A DNA stretch of 64,000 bases from Prevotellaceae bacterium (GCA_019420585.1 JAHZGX010000002.1:34272-98271); one strand, 5' to 3'; shown: positions 1 to 9,474, numbered from the stretch's first letter. Made by a program: numbers and translations. The notes: generated by a model from the sequence alone, not told the origin.

Positions 1-20
1 TTTCGGAAACGACAGGATGG

Positions 21-325
21 CACGCCTTAAATGGCTTCCTTTTTTTGGGGGGCATATTCACGCTTGAAATACCCAATTTTAAGTTTCCAATTGGAAAAAA
101 TATTTTTCCTAACTGGATTTTTATTTTTTCCCAGTTAGCACGTTTTTGCGGAGTCTTCTCAAGAATCATGGCAAAAGGCTCTTGCAGGGAAAAATATGCC
201 GTATCTGAGACGAGGATTTCCTTGCTTCCTTGGGACAACACGTATTACTTGACCGGGACATGTATATTGCCGATGCAAGGAATACGTGTTGCCACAAAGG
301 GCGATGCCGGACAGCCTTCTGATGC
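21..325 (+). repeat. Interspersed AT-rich repeat, copy A
   Basis: This non-coding stretch matches, by eye at roughly four bases in five, the reverse complement of 30215-30530. Shared landmarks in order are the GCCTTAxATGG block, GGGGCATATTCAC, an AT-rich block with CCAATTGGAAAAAATATTTTT, then TCAAGAATCA, ACTCTTGCA-like, ATTTCCTTGCTT, ACAACACG and ATGCCGGACAGCC. The AT block contains a nested hairpin (CTAACTGG pairing with CCAGTTAG around a T-rich loop). A 110-codon open frame crosses it but has no homologue I recognise. The rest of the first 411 bases holds only the hairpin at 365-406. Confidence 0.75.
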
Positions 326-364
326 TTTTCTGTGCCGACAGAAAGCCAGGAAACCTTTATTCCA

Positions 365-406
365 AATCGGCCATTAGGGAAACATGTCTCGGCCTAATGG
401 CCGATT
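365..406. repeat. 14-bp-stem hairpin shared with 53874-53946
   Basis: AATCGGCCATTAGG at 365-378 pairs perfectly with CCTAATGGCCGATT at 393-406 around a 14-nt loop. It sits just past the stop codon of the GH78 gene read leftward, so it may act as a transcription terminator, but there is no clear U-run after it. The 14-mer AAATCGGCCATTAG also occurs at 53874-53887 followed by a related loop, so it is a repeat as well as a possible terminator. Confidence 0.7.
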
Positions 407-411
407 GGGGG

Positions 412-3060
412 TTATTCCGTACGTACCATCTCTATGTGATGAGTGCCCGAAGCCAGTTCCAGGCTCCGTTCCTGCCCCTTCACGGCAAAGCCCTGCGGGA
501 TGGTGAGCGTGGCATAGGAATTGGCAGGAATGCGCACGGTATAGTTCACACGCTTGCCCTTGCTGGTCCACGAAGACTCTATCTGCCCGTAAGGAGACAT
601 GTGACGGGCACAGAAGCGGTTCAACGAGAGTGGGAAATAGGGTGAGAGGCATATATGGTGGAACCCCGGAGCATGCTCGTCGGGGTAGATGCCGCCGAGT
701 CCCTTGTAGAACCATGCGCCAATCTCACCAAACATCATGTGGTTGTCCGATATGTCGCGTTCGGCATCCAGCCTCCAGTTTTCCAGCAAGGTGGTGCTCC
801 CGTTGCTCACCCACCAGCCCCACGAGGGGTAGGTGTCCTGTACGGCCACACGGTAAGCCGTCTCGGGATAGCCGTGCTGGCTAAGGGCACAAAGCAGGGC
901 CTTGCAGCCCAGCACACCCACATCCAGGTGGTATCCGGCAGCCTCCACCTTCTCATTGAGGCGGCATGCCACCAGTGCCTCACACTCCCGGGGCACCACA
1001 CCCCAGTACAGTGGTACGCTCTGCTCAGTCTGCGTTCCACTGGCATAGATGCCCGTCTGACGGTTCAGGTACTTGTCATTGATGGCATCACGGATGGCCG
1101 TGGCCAACCGACCATAGTGCTCAGCATCGTCCTTTCTGCCCAGCAGACGGGCAGCACTGGCCAATATGCGGGTGTCGGTATAGAAATATACGCTGGAGGT
1201 CAGTTCCTTATTGCTGCCCACGGTCACGGGCACCCAGTCGCCCCGTCCCCAGTCTGCCAGATGCTGCGGAAAACGCTGATCCACATAGTCCACATAGCGG
1301 CGTATGCTCTCATAGCAGTCACTCAAGGGTCTGGTGTCGCCATAAAAGAGGTACAGCGTCCAGGGTATGATGGCAATGGTACTGGTCCAGTCGAGGCCGT
1401 TGTCGGTGCCGTAACCCCATCCGCCCGTGGGTATGATGTCGGGCAGGACGCCGTTGGGCTGCTGTTCATCCCTGTGGTCCTGCATCCATTTCTCGTATAC
1501 GGTGATGCCGTCATAGTTGTAGAGCCCGGCCTCAATGGCCAAGTGCCCGTCTCCGGTCCAGCCGTTCTTCTCGCGCTGTGGGCAGTCGGTGGGCAGCCCC
1601 ATCAAGTTGGACAGGTATGACATGCGGCTTGCGTGCATCAGTTTGCCTATGATGGGATTGGACGCGGTGATGCTTCCCACCTGCGGCACATCGCTGTGCA
1701 GGAAGCATGCCGTAAGGTTGTCCACGGTCAGTTCCACGGGCTGGTCGCCCTCCACCTGCGCATACCGGAAACCCTTGTAGTTGAATTGCGTACAATACTC
1801 ATCAGTTTCGCCGCTCAGTGTCACCACATCGGTTTGGAACGGGTCACGCACCTTGTCACCCCGGTAATACACGTCGATGTTCGACTGATCCACGGCTCCG
1901 TCCTTGCCCAACCGCTCCGCATGGCGTATGCGCAGCACGTTGCCACGCTCACCCTTCACCTTCAAGTGAGTCACTCCGGCCATGTTCTGCCCGAAGTCAT
2001 AGAGCCAGACATTGTCCTTAAGACGAGTCAGTTTGACAGCCTTACGCTCCCAGTCGACCCGTATGGGGCGCGCTTGCTGGGCGGTGACATTGCGCGCAGG
2101 ACATGCGCGCAGGCTCACTCCGCGCCACTTGCTGTCGTCATAACCTGGTTGGTCCCATCCTTTCTGTGAGCGGGTAAAGTCGCGATGCTCACCCGTGTAG
2201 ATGTTGTTCTGCACAATCTCTCCCTCACTGCTGCGCCATGAATAGTCGGTACAGATGACCTGCTCGGTACCGTCCTCATAGGTGAGTACCAAGTCCAGGC
2301 AGAAGGCCGGACGGTTGCGCCACGGAGCATGCTCGAAGTTCCACACCCCGATGGACTGGTGATTGTACCATCCGTTGCCCAGCACCACCCCCAGGGCATT
2401 GCCACCCTGCTGCAGGAGGGAAGTGACATCGTGGGTTACATAGAGTATCCTGCGGTCAAAGCGCGTGTACAGTGGGTCAAGCATGTGATTGCCCACCCGC
2501 TGTCCGTTGATGCTGAGTTCATACAGTCCCGCAGCGGCCATGTATACCCTGGCCTGCCGGATTTGCTTGTCCACGCTGAAGGCTCTGCGGAAATAAGGTG
2601 CAGGCAACACGTCCTGTCCCTGACCATCACTTATCCAGTTGCCATGCCACGCCGCACGGGCACCCAGCCCGGTTTCAAAGGTCTGCACGCCGCTGTCGGC
2701 CGTCCGCCCGCCGTAGTCCGTCACCACCCTCCAGAAATATCGAGTGCGCGGCATCAGGGGCTTGCCCTCATAAGGAACCAGAATGCGGTCGTCATCACTG
2801 CACTGATCGGCCACCAGGTTGCCTTGCATGTGCGCCGCTGAGAGCGAGTCCAATGCCACCACCAGATGCCACGACTGCTGACGGGGGGCCCGGCAAGTGC
2901 TGTCAGGCATCCAGGAGAAGCGGGGCTGGCACACGTCTATGCCCAGCGGGGATTCTAGATGTTCGGTACAGGCTGTGAGCCTGTACTCATCCGAGGCATT
3001 AGCCTGCATGAGTGCAAGCAGTGCCGCAGACAAGGTAAGAAGAGTCCTTTTCATCATCAT
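412..3060 (-). CDS. Alpha-L-rhamnosidase, GH78 family, secreted
   Basis: This 882-residue protein probably removes terminal alpha-L-rhamnose from plant or host glycans in the periplasm or at the cell surface. A signal peptide follows the three starting methionines and ends near QANAS. The N-terminal half looks like the beta-sandwich modules of bacterial rhamnosidases. The (alpha/alpha)6 catalytic region begins near residue 470 and carries DCPQREKNGWTGDGH around residue 490, the GH78 general-acid motif (usually DCPQRERLGWTGD), and GSTTLLENW near residue 757, matching the second conserved GH78 motif with its catalytic Glu. Length is normal for a secreted GH78. It is divergent from an esterase and glycosidase operon, which suggests joint use on rhamnose-containing polysaccharide. 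Which of the three Met codons starts is undecided. Confidence 0.9.
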   Translation of the reverse strand: MMMKRTLLTLSAALLALMQANASDEYRLTACTEHLESPLGIDVCQPRFSWMPDSTCRAPRQQSWHLVVALDSLSAAHMQGNLVADQCSDDDRILVPYEGKPLMPRTRYFWRVVTDYGGRTADSGVQTFETGLGARAAWHGNWISDGQGQDVLPAPYFRRAFSVDKQIRQARVYMAAAGLYELSINGQRVGNHMLDPLYTRFDRRILYVTHDVTSLLQQGGNALGVVLGNGWYNHQSIGVWNFEHAPWRNRPAFCLDLVLTYEDGTEQVICTDYSWRSSEGEIVQNNIYTGEHRDFTRSQKGWDQPGYDDSKWRGVSLRACPARNVTAQQARPIRVDWERKAVKLTRLKDNVWLYDFGQNMAGVTHLKVKGERGNVLRIRHAERLGKDGAVDQSNIDVYYRGDKVRDPFQTDVVTLSGETDEYCTQFNYKGFRYAQVEGDQPVELTVDNLTACFLHSDVPQVGSITASNPIIGKLMHASRMSYLSNLMGLPTDCPQREKNGWTGDGHLAIEAGLYNYDGITVYEKWMQDHRDEQQPNGVLPDIIPTGGWGYGTDNGLDWTSTIAIIPWTLYLFYGDTRPLSDCYESIRRYVDYVDQRFPQHLADWGRGDWVPVTVGSNKELTSSVYFYTDTRILASAARLLGRKDDAEHYGRLATAIRDAINDKYLNRQTGIYASGTQTEQSVPLYWGVVPRECEALVACRLNEKVEAAGYHLDVGVLGCKALLCALSQHGYPETAYRVAVQDTYPSWGWWVSNGSTTLLENWRLDAERDISDNHMMFGEIGAWFYKGLGGIYPDEHAPGFHHICLSPYFPLSLNRFCARHMSPYGQIESSWTSKGKRVNYTVRIPANSYATLTIPQGFAVKGQERSLELASGTHHIEMVRTE

Positions 3061-3431
3061 TTCACTGATATTTCTTTGATATGGATAATATATTCATCAC
3101 AACCAGGAGAAAGCCAGGCGCAACCGCCATCCGCAAGGAAAGAAGCACAACACACAATTGCCGGGCACGGCATGGAGCCCTCCGATACTTTCCCCAATAA
3201 TGGGCAGCCCTACTTCCCAAGCCACCACCATAAGCATGTATGGCAGTTCTTAACATAAACCTGACACGAAGTTAATGCTTTTCTCCCATCCGGCATGCCT
3301 CATCCTGACACTATTTCAACCCACCGGACAGAAAATGGCACCACACAGCAAGGTTTTGGGTGACAAACCGACAGAATAAAGGATAAATCACTAACTTTGC
3401 ATAAAACTATCATCCACAAGACCCGTTAGTT
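3061..3431. other. Divergent intergenic region of the GH78 and esterase operons
   Basis: A 371-bp gene-free stretch between divergent genes. It should hold both promoters. I see a TAACTTTG -7 element for the rightward operon at 3392-3399; no convincing TAnnTTTG is visible for the leftward GH78 gene, and no regulator site stands out. Confidence 0.6.
3392..3399 (+). promoter_or_regulatory. Promoter -7 element of the esterase operon
   Basis: TAACTTTG matches the Bacteroidota -7 consensus TAnnTTTG and lies 32 bases before the ATG at 3432. No TTTG is found about 20 bases further upstream, so only half of the promoter is supported. Confidence 0.5.
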
Positions 3432-4289
3432 ATGAAGAGACTTACACTTACGCTGCTGTCCGCACTGATGCTTATGGCGGCAAGCGCACAAACTCCTTCC
3501 TGGGAGACAAAAATCTGGGAAGGCACACAGCCGCCCACAGCAAACGGCATCACCGAGCCGGAAGGCGATGACGGATTTCACGCCAACAAGGTGAGTGTGC
3601 CCACGCTCACCGTCTATGTGCCGCAGAAACCGTGCGGCCTGGCCATCCTTGCCTGCCCCGGCGGAGGGTATACCGACGTATGGTACACCTATGAGGGCAG
3701 GGACATGGCTCAATGGTACCTCAACCAGGGCATCACCTATGCCGTCCTGAAATACCGCGTGCCCAACAGTCATTATCAAGTTCCGCTGGAGGACGTGCAC
3801 CGCTCCATGCATCTCATGCGCCAGCACGCACAGGAGTGGGGCTTCAGCAAACTGGGCATCCAGGGATGCAGTGCAGGCGGGCACCTGGCTTCAACGGCAG
3901 CCACGCATTTCACCAATGCGGAGAACCGGCCTGACTTCCAGATTCTCTTTTACCCTGTAATCACCATGGACAAATCATTCACCCACCAAGGCAGCCGTGA
4001 CAACCTGCTTGGCAAGAATCCCTCCCAGGAATTGGTGGACTTGTACAGCAATGAGAAACAGGTGACCAAGCAGACTCCCCCGGCATTCATCATGCACAGC
4101 AGCGATGACGGCATAGTGCCATTGCGCAACAGCCTGGACTATTGCCGGGCACTCAGCGACCAAGGAGTATCGGCAGTGCTGCATGTTTATCCGGTGGGCG
4201 GACACGGCTGGGCGTTCCATGACTGGTTTGTATGGAAGCGGCAGTGGACAGGCGAACTGGAGGAATGGCTGCGCAGGCTGGACAGATAA
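3432..4289 (+). CDS. Secreted alpha/beta-hydrolase esterase (acetyl-xylan-esterase-like)
   Basis: This 285-residue protein has a signal peptide (cleavage after AASAQ) and an alpha/beta-hydrolase fold. The oxyanion-hole segment is ACPGGGYTD near residue 75. The nucleophile motif GCSAGGH lies near residue 146, an acid residue in SSDDGIVP near residue 222, and the catalytic His in VGGHGWAF near residue 255, giving a complete Ser-Asp-His triad. Related Bacteroidales enzymes deacetylate xylan or other esterified glycans. It leads an operon with an EEP-family hydrolase 12 bases downstream and a six-hairpin glycosidase. The substrate is inferred only; a generic BD-FAE/axeA1-like carbohydrate esterase is the safest name. 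Confidence 0.8.
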   Translation: MKRLTLTLLSALMLMAASAQTPSWETKIWEGTQPPTANGITEPEGDDGFHANKVSVPTLTVYVPQKPCGLAILACPGGGYTDVWYTYEGRDMAQWYLNQGITYAVLKYRVPNSHYQVPLEDVHRSMHLMRQHAQEWGFSKLGIQGCSAGGHLASTAATHFTNAENRPDFQILFYPVITMDKSFTHQGSRDNLLGKNPSQELVDLYSNEKQVTKQTPPAFIMHSSDDGIVPLRNSLDYCRALSDQGVSAVLHVYPVGGHGWAFHDWFVWKRQWTGELEEWLRRLDR

Positions 4290-4301
4290 AGCAAGGAACA
4301 C

Positions 4302-5066
4302 ATGATCAAACACCAATTCATGAAATACAGAAAGTGCCTTTGCCTTGCCGCACTCACACTGCTCGCACTGCAACCCATGCAGGCCAGGCGGCTAAAGTTG
4401 ATGACTTACAATATCCACCACGCCGAGGGGATGGACAAGAAATACGCGCCTGAGCGCATCGCGCAAATAATCAAGGAATACCAACCCGATGTGGTGGCTT
4501 TGCAGGAGGTGGACAGTGCCACCCAAAGGGTAGGCAGGCAATACGTGGCAGGCGAGATAGCACGACACACAGGCCTGCACGACACCTACGCCGGAGCCAT
4601 CCCCTTCCAAGGTGGGAAGTACGGCATAGCATTGCTGAGCAGGAAGGCTCCCAAGCACGTGGAACGCATTTCCCTGCCGGGACGCGAAGAGAAGCGTACC
4701 CTGCTGATAGCCGACTTCGGGCGCTATGTGGCATGCTGCACGCACCTCTCCCTCACCGAGAAAGACCGCACGGAGTCCATAGCAATCATACACAAGGCGC
4801 TGGAGAAATACCAAGATAAGACCGTATTTCTCATGGGTGACTTCAACGGCAGTCCACAGGAAAACTTCTACCAGGTGCTCACCAAGCACTTCCGCGTGCT
4901 TAACTCCACCGATACACCTACGTTCCCTTACGACAAGCCCAGGGAGATGATTGACTATATTGTCACACGCGAAGGTTCCGCCAAGCCATCTGTCACCAAG
5001 ACATGGATCACGGTGGGCAACCCTGCATCGGACCATTGCCCCGTAATGGTGAAGGTGAAATATTGA
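4302..5066 (+). CDS. Secreted endonuclease/exonuclease/phosphatase family protein
   Basis: The 254-residue product has an N-terminal signal sequence and a full EEP (DNase I-like) domain. Visible conserved elements are MTYNIHHAEG (Asn), ALQEVDS with the metal-binding Glu near residue 68, GDFNGSP with Asp/Asn near residue 183, and the C-terminal SDHCPVMVKV with the catalytic His. The fold serves nucleases, sphingomyelinases and phosphoinositide phosphatases, so the substrate cannot be named; in Bacteroidales these secreted members often sit in carbohydrate clusters. An alternative start at 4320 (MKYRKC) gives a more usual signal peptide and a 30-bp gap to the esterase. It is the second gene of a three-gene operon. 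Confidence 0.8.
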   Translation: MIKHQFMKYRKCLCLAALTLLALQPMQARRLKLMTYNIHHAEGMDKKYAPERIAQIIKEYQPDVVALQEVDSATQRVGRQYVAGEIARHTGLHDTYAGAIPFQGGKYGIALLSRKAPKHVERISLPGREEKRTLLIADFGRYVACCTHLSLTEKDRTESIAIIHKALEKYQDKTVFLMGDFNGSPQENFYQVLTKHFRVLNSTDTPTFPYDKPREMIDYIVTREGSAKPSVTKTWITVGNPASDHCPVMVKVKY

Positions 5067-5126
5067 CTCCCGTGCAGGATGCACTGCACACAATCTTAAA
5101 CAGCAAACAAGCAAAACTGACAAGAT

Positions 5127-7133
5127 ATGAAGAAAACATTACTGATGGCTGCGCTTACGGTATTGCCCGTATGCCTCACGGCGGCCGAGAGATGGAGCAT
5201 TGCCGGACACCACGCAGTGGAATGGGACGGAAAGAAAGGTGGTTTGCCCTACGGCGACCATGTGGAGATGAGCGGAAGGAAAAGCGCGGTGGTGTATTAC
5301 TGGAATGTGGACAAAGACGGACGCTTCAGTGTAAACCGACACCTGGTGTTCCCTGCCCTGCGCACCCTGCCAGACAACACACACGCCAGTTGGATGCCGC
5401 AGAACGATGAGGATTTCCTTGATGGGATTACCGTAAATCGCCGCAAACTCACAGCGGAACAGGTGGAGCGGGTACGCCTGGACGGATGTCTCACCGTGCT
5501 CTCTACTGCCAAGGCCGATGGATGCACCTTTGCCATCAAACGCGTGCTGTGGCCAAGCCCCACGCAGCAGGCAGTGTGTGAGAGATATGTCATCAAGAAC
5601 ACAGGAGACAAGGAAAAGGCCGTGAGCATACCTGCCATACGCAATGCACGCACCACAGACGGCAAAAACTACCTTGACGGACCTTACACCCTGCTCTCAC
5701 GCACCGACATCACCACGGGTGCCAACGTGCTTCTGCAGCCCGGAGACAGCCTCTGCTTCCATGCTTCCATACAGGCATACAAAACCAACACGGAGCAAGA
5801 AACCACTTTAGATTTTGCAAAAGAAGCAACCGACAGGGAACAGTTAATCAGCACGGTGACCTCCAACCTCGACTTCTCATGCCCCAACGACACCCTTTCC
5901 ACCCTGTTTGCCATGGCCAAAATCAGAGCCTCGGAGAGTATCGTGGACACTCCCGTGGGCCCGATGCAATGCCCGGGGGGTGAGTCGTACTATGCCGCCA
6001 TGTGGTGCAATGACCAAGCCGAGTACATAAACCCCTTCTTCCCTTTCCTGGGCTACAGCCTTGGCAACGAAAGCGCAATGACCACCTGGCAGTGTTATCT
6101 CAAGTTGACCAACCCCGAATACAAGTTCATGCCCTGGAGCATAATCTGCAACGGCAGCGATACATTCGGCCCCTTTGACCGTGGCGACCAGGCCATGCTG
6201 GCCTATGGAGCAAGCCGTTACTGTCTGGAGAGAGGGGACAGGAAAACGGCCGAAGAGGTATGGCCGCTGATTGAATGGTGCTTGGAATACAGCCGCAGGA
6301 AACTGAACCAGCACGGGGTGGTGGCCAGCGATGCCGATGAACTGGAGCACAGGCTTCCTGCAGGCGACGCCAACTTGTGCACCAGTTGCCTCTATTACGA
6401 TGCACTCATCAGTGCGGCATACCTAGCACAGGCGCTCAAGAAACCCTCGGCAGTGGCCTCCACCTATCGCCGCCAGGCTGCAGAACTGAGAAAGAACATC
6501 GACCGCTTCTTCCACCACGAAGTGGAAGGATATGACACCTACCGCTATTATGATGGCAATGACAAACTGCGCTCCTGGATAGCCATTCCACTCACCATGG
6601 GCATCCACGACCATGCCAAGGGCACTGTGGAAGCCATGTTCGGGCCGCAACTGTGGACAGAAAACGGCATGCTCAGCGTAAGCGGCGACAAGATATTCTG
6701 GGACCGCACCACACTGTACGGACTGCGCGGAGCCATGGCAGCCGGTTATCCCGACCGCGGAGCGGAATTTCTGCAGCGGTTCAGTGCCATACGCCTGCTG
6801 GGTGAGCATGTTCCTTACATGGTGGAAGCATGGCCCGAAGGCGGAAAAAGACACCTGAGCACGGAGAACGCGCTCTATTGCCGTATATTCACAGAAGGCC
6901 TGCTGGGATTCCGTGCCACAGGGTTCCGCTCCTTCACCCTCACTCCGCAGATGCCCAAAGGCTGGAACACATACTCGTTCAAGAACGTATACGCCTGCAC
7001 AGACCAGCCCATGGGCATCGAAGTGACAAGACTGGGAGACAAACGGTTAAAAGTCAAGGTAAGCCGAGAAGGGAAAATCATAAGCGAGAGCAACGTGACG
7101 GCCGGACAGACACTGCGCATTGGAAAGAACTGA
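5127..7133 (+). CDS. Secreted six-hairpin (alpha/alpha) glycosidase-like protein
   Basis: A signal peptide (cleavage after LTAAE-region) precedes an N-terminal beta-rich domain of about 230 residues and an (alpha/alpha)-barrel region from about residue 250 to 600, with motifs such as PVGPMQCPGGESYYAAMW, FGPFDRGDQAMLAYG and GPQLWTENGMLSVSGD, then a short beta C-terminal domain. This arrangement resembles GH78-type and related six-hairpin glycosidases, but the canonical GH78 general-acid motif is absent, so I do not assign a GH family. It is third in the operon with the esterase and EEP protein, and a strong terminator follows at 7176-7224. Likely a periplasmic glycan hydrolase or lyase of unknown specificity. 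Confidence 0.7.
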   Translation: MKKTLLMAALTVLPVCLTAAERWSIAGHHAVEWDGKKGGLPYGDHVEMSGRKSAVVYYWNVDKDGRFSVNRHLVFPALRTLPDNTHASWMPQNDEDFLDGITVNRRKLTAEQVERVRLDGCLTVLSTAKADGCTFAIKRVLWPSPTQQAVCERYVIKNTGDKEKAVSIPAIRNARTTDGKNYLDGPYTLLSRTDITTGANVLLQPGDSLCFHASIQAYKTNTEQETTLDFAKEATDREQLISTVTSNLDFSCPNDTLSTLFAMAKIRASESIVDTPVGPMQCPGGESYYAAMWCNDQAEYINPFFPFLGYSLGNESAMTTWQCYLKLTNPEYKFMPWSIICNGSDTFGPFDRGDQAMLAYGASRYCLERGDRKTAEEVWPLIEWCLEYSRRKLNQHGVVASDADELEHRLPAGDANLCTSCLYYDALISAAYLAQALKKPSAVASTYRRQAAELRKNIDRFFHHEVEGYDTYRYYDGNDKLRSWIAIPLTMGIHDHAKGTVEAMFGPQLWTENGMLSVSGDKIFWDRTTLYGLRGAMAAGYPDRGAEFLQRFSAIRLLGEHVPYMVEAWPEGGKRHLSTENALYCRIFTEGLLGFRATGFRSFTLTPQMPKGWNTYSFKNVYACTDQPMGIEVTRLGDKRLKVKVSREGKIISESNVTAGQTLRIGKN

Positions 7134-7175
7134 GAAGAAGCATCTGACAGCCAAGTAAACAAAGATTAAAAAAGC

Positions 7176-7224
7176 GGGAAGCGCGTGTTAAAGTTTATGA
7201 AAACAACACACGCTTCCCTTTTTT
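7176..7224 (+). terminator. Intrinsic terminator of the 3.4-7.1 kb operon
   Basis: GGGAAGCGCGTGTT at 7176-7189 pairs with AACACACGCTTCCC at 7205-7218 with one mismatch, followed at once by six T residues. It lies 43 bases after the stop codon of the glycosidase. Confidence 0.85.
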
Positions 7225-7229
7225 CATTC

Positions 7230-7237
7230 TACCTTTG
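7230..7237 (+). promoter_or_regulatory. Promoter -7 element of the SIMPL gene
   Basis: TACCTTTG fits TAnnTTTG and lies 44 bases before the ATG at 7282, directly behind the upstream terminator. No good -33 TTTG is seen at the usual distance. Confidence 0.5.
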
Positions 7238-7281
7238 AGAAGAGAAACGAACTGAAGTCAAACCAACAAACAATTGGAAAC

Positions 7282-7989
7282 ATGAACTCAAAAGGACTTA
7301 TCGTATCATCCATCATTATGGCAATGGGAATGACTGCCACAGGAGTGGCCATCAGAAACGGCATCGTTACTTTCAAAGACCGTGACCGCAGCGTAGTGGT
7401 AAAGGGTCTGGCAGAGAAGGAAGTGAAGGCCAACAAGGTATCATGGCCTCTTACATATAAGGAATTAGGCAATGAACCTTCAGAGATGTACGGTGTGATA
7501 GAACGCAAGAACAAGCAGGTGGTGGCCTTCCTGAAGGCCGGGGGCATCAAAGACACTGAGATTAGCGTCAACTCGCCCACCATCACTGACCGTCAGGCAA
7601 ACACTTACGGCAACGAGGTGATGGCATACCGCTACGTGGCGAAAAGCGTCATCACTGTCACCAGTACCAACGTGGACCTGGTGCGCAGCCTCATCAACAA
7701 GCAGGCAGAACTCATGCGCCAAGGCATTGCACTGGTAAGTGAGGATTATGGCACCGGACAGATTAAGTATGAGTTCACTGGCCTGAATGACGTGAAACCT
7801 GCCATGGTGGAGGAAGCCACCAAGAATGCACGGGCCACGGCACAGAAATTCGCAGATGACTCTGAGTGCTCACTGGGCGGCATACGCAATGCACAACAGG
7901 GACAGTTCTCCATTGAGAACCGGGACGAAAACACGCCTTATATCAAAAAGATACGCGTGGTGAACACCTTGGAGTACTCTTTGAAGTAA
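7282..7989 (+). CDS. SIMPL-domain (DUF541) periplasmic protein
   Basis: The 235-residue protein begins with a hydrophobic segment (signal anchor, residues about 5-25) and continues as a single SIMPL/DUF541 domain: SVVVKGLAEKEVKANKVSW is the typical opening, followed by the VVAFLKAGGIKDTEISV helix-strand unit and a C-terminal AKNARATAQKFADDS helix. Family members (for example E. coli YggE) are linked to oxidative stress and outer-membrane or periplasmic assemblies, but no reaction is known. It is a single-gene unit between two terminators. Confidence 0.85.
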   Translation: MNSKGLIVSSIIMAMGMTATGVAIRNGIVTFKDRDRSVVVKGLAEKEVKANKVSWPLTYKELGNEPSEMYGVIERKNKQVVAFLKAGGIKDTEISVNSPTITDRQANTYGNEVMAYRYVAKSVITVTSTNVDLVRSLINKQAELMRQGIALVSEDYGTGQIKYEFTGLNDVKPAMVEEATKNARATAQKFADDSECSLGGIRNAQQGQFSIENRDENTPYIKKIRVVNTLEYSLK

Positions 7990-8074
7990 TTTCCAAGAAA
8001 CCGAGAAAGGCCGCGCAAACCGGCCATCCAACCGAAACAACTGCGCGCCATAAGCAAGAGAAGCACAGAGACAA

Positions 8075-8120
8075 GGGAAGCCGCACCGGACAGAAGTGGT
8101 GCGGCTTCCCTGTTTTGTTT
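8075..8120 (+). terminator. Intrinsic terminator after the SIMPL gene
   Basis: A perfect 13-bp stem (GGGAAGCCGCACC at 8075-8087 with GGTGCGGCTTCCC at 8098-8110) around a 10-nt loop, followed by a T-rich tract. It separates the rightward SIMPL gene from the converging purine permease. Confidence 0.85.
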
Positions 8121-8142
8121 CAGCAGATACCGTGAACACTGC

Positions 8143-9432
8143 TCAAAGCAGCGCATACTTCATCAGGAAGAGCACTGCCAGGATGACCATGCTGACCTTC
8201 AACTCACGCCAGCGACCCGTGAAAGCGCGTAGGAACACGTAGGTAATCAACCCCATCAGAATGCCGTCTGATATACTGTAAGTGAGAGGCATCAAGGCTA
8301 TGCAGACGAATGCAGGCACGGCATCGGCAAAGTCACCCAGGTGGAGTTTCACCACGTCGGTCATCATCATCACGCCCACCAGCACCAAGGCAGGAGCCGT
8401 GGCCTGACCAGGAATGGCCAGGAACAGAGGAGCCAGAAAGAGAGCCAACGCAAAGCAGACCGTGGTGGTAAAGGCTGTGAGCCCACTGCGACCGCCCACA
8501 TTCACACCTGCCGCACTCTCCACATAAGTGGTCACGGTGCTGGTACCCAGCATGGCTCCCACGGTGGTGCCTATGGCATCGGCCATAAAAGCCTGGCTGA
8601 GGCGGGGGATATTGCCCTTCTCATCCACCATGCCTGCACGGTGGCTCACGCCCAGAAGCGTCCCGATAGTGTCGAACATATCAATGAAAAGGAACGTGAG
8701 CACGCATATGGCCATATCCACACAGAACACATTCTGCCACTCAAACTTCATCAGTATGGGAGTCATGGCGGGAGGGATGTCCAAGACACGCTCAAAATGA
8801 GTCACACCCAAAGGGATACCCACCACCGTGGTCACCAGTATGCCAATGAGCAGTGCGCCTGTCACCTTCCTGACCAACAGCACAGCACTGAGCAAGATGC
8901 CGAAACAGGCCAGCAGCACAGCAGGGTCATGCAGGTTGCCCATAGTGACCAAAGTGGCCGGGTTGCCAGACACGATGCCGGCATTCTTAAGCCCGATAAA
9001 GGCGATGAAGAAGCCTATTCCGGGCGAGATGGCACGGCGAAGTACCAAGGGCATTGCATCCACTATCTTTTGGCGGAGGCCTGTGAGGGTAAGCAGAATG
9101 AAGACGAGACCTTCAATGAACACTGCAGTGAGGGCAAATTGCCATGAGTAACCCATGGTGAGCACCACCGTGTATGCAAAGAATGCGTTGAGTCCCATAC
9201 CGGGAGCAAGAGCGAAGGGCAACTTGGCATACACAGCCATGACCAAGGTGCCCACCACTGCAGAAAGCACCGTAGCGGTAAACACTGCCCCTTTATCCAT
9301 GCCGGCATCAGCCAGGATGGAGGGATTGACGGCCAGGATATAGGCCATGGTGAGGAAAGTGGTGATGCCTGCCAGCACCTCGCGCCTCACCGTCATGGAT
9401 GAGGGAGCGAAGCCAAATAACTTTTCTATCAT
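8143..9432 (-). CDS. NCS2-family purine permease (AzgA/AdeQ/PbuG type)
   Basis: A 429-residue inner-membrane protein with about 12 to 14 hydrophobic segments. Family marks are VNPSILADAGM after the first membrane helix, APGMGLNAFFAY in helix 3, the metal-site-like FIDMFDTIGTLLGV stretch, and STVTTYVESAAGVNVGGRSG near residue 300, all diagnostic of the AzgA branch that imports adenine, guanine or hypoxanthine with protons. It lies 42 bases downstream of a Tsx-like outer-membrane channel gene, so the two probably make an outer- plus inner-membrane uptake route for nucleosides or nucleobases. No purine riboswitch-like leader is evident. Confidence 0.9.
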   Translation of the reverse strand: MIEKLFGFAPSSMTVRREVLAGITTFLTMAYILAVNPSILADAGMDKGAVFTATVLSAVVGTLVMAVYAKLPFALAPGMGLNAFFAYTVVLTMGYSWQFALTAVFIEGLVFILLTLTGLRQKIVDAMPLVLRRAISPGIGFFIAFIGLKNAGIVSGNPATLVTMGNLHDPAVLLACFGILLSAVLLVRKVTGALLIGILVTTVVGIPLGVTHFERVLDIPPAMTPILMKFEWQNVFCVDMAICVLTFLFIDMFDTIGTLLGVSHRAGMVDEKGNIPRLSQAFMADAIGTTVGAMLGTSTVTTYVESAAGVNVGGRSGLTAFTTTVCFALALFLAPLFLAIPGQATAPALVLVGVMMMTDVVKLHLGDFADAVPAFVCIALMPLTYSISDGILMGLITYVFLRAFTGRWRELKVSMVILAVLFLMKYALL

Positions 9433-9474
9433 AATCGTTATTGTCAGAAAGTCAGTTTATTGGCCTGAAGAGTC

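Noticed and set aside
45..377. A 110-residue protein at the window start
   Set aside because: It is the translation of repeat copy A; the same frame in copy B is broken, so coding is not conserved.
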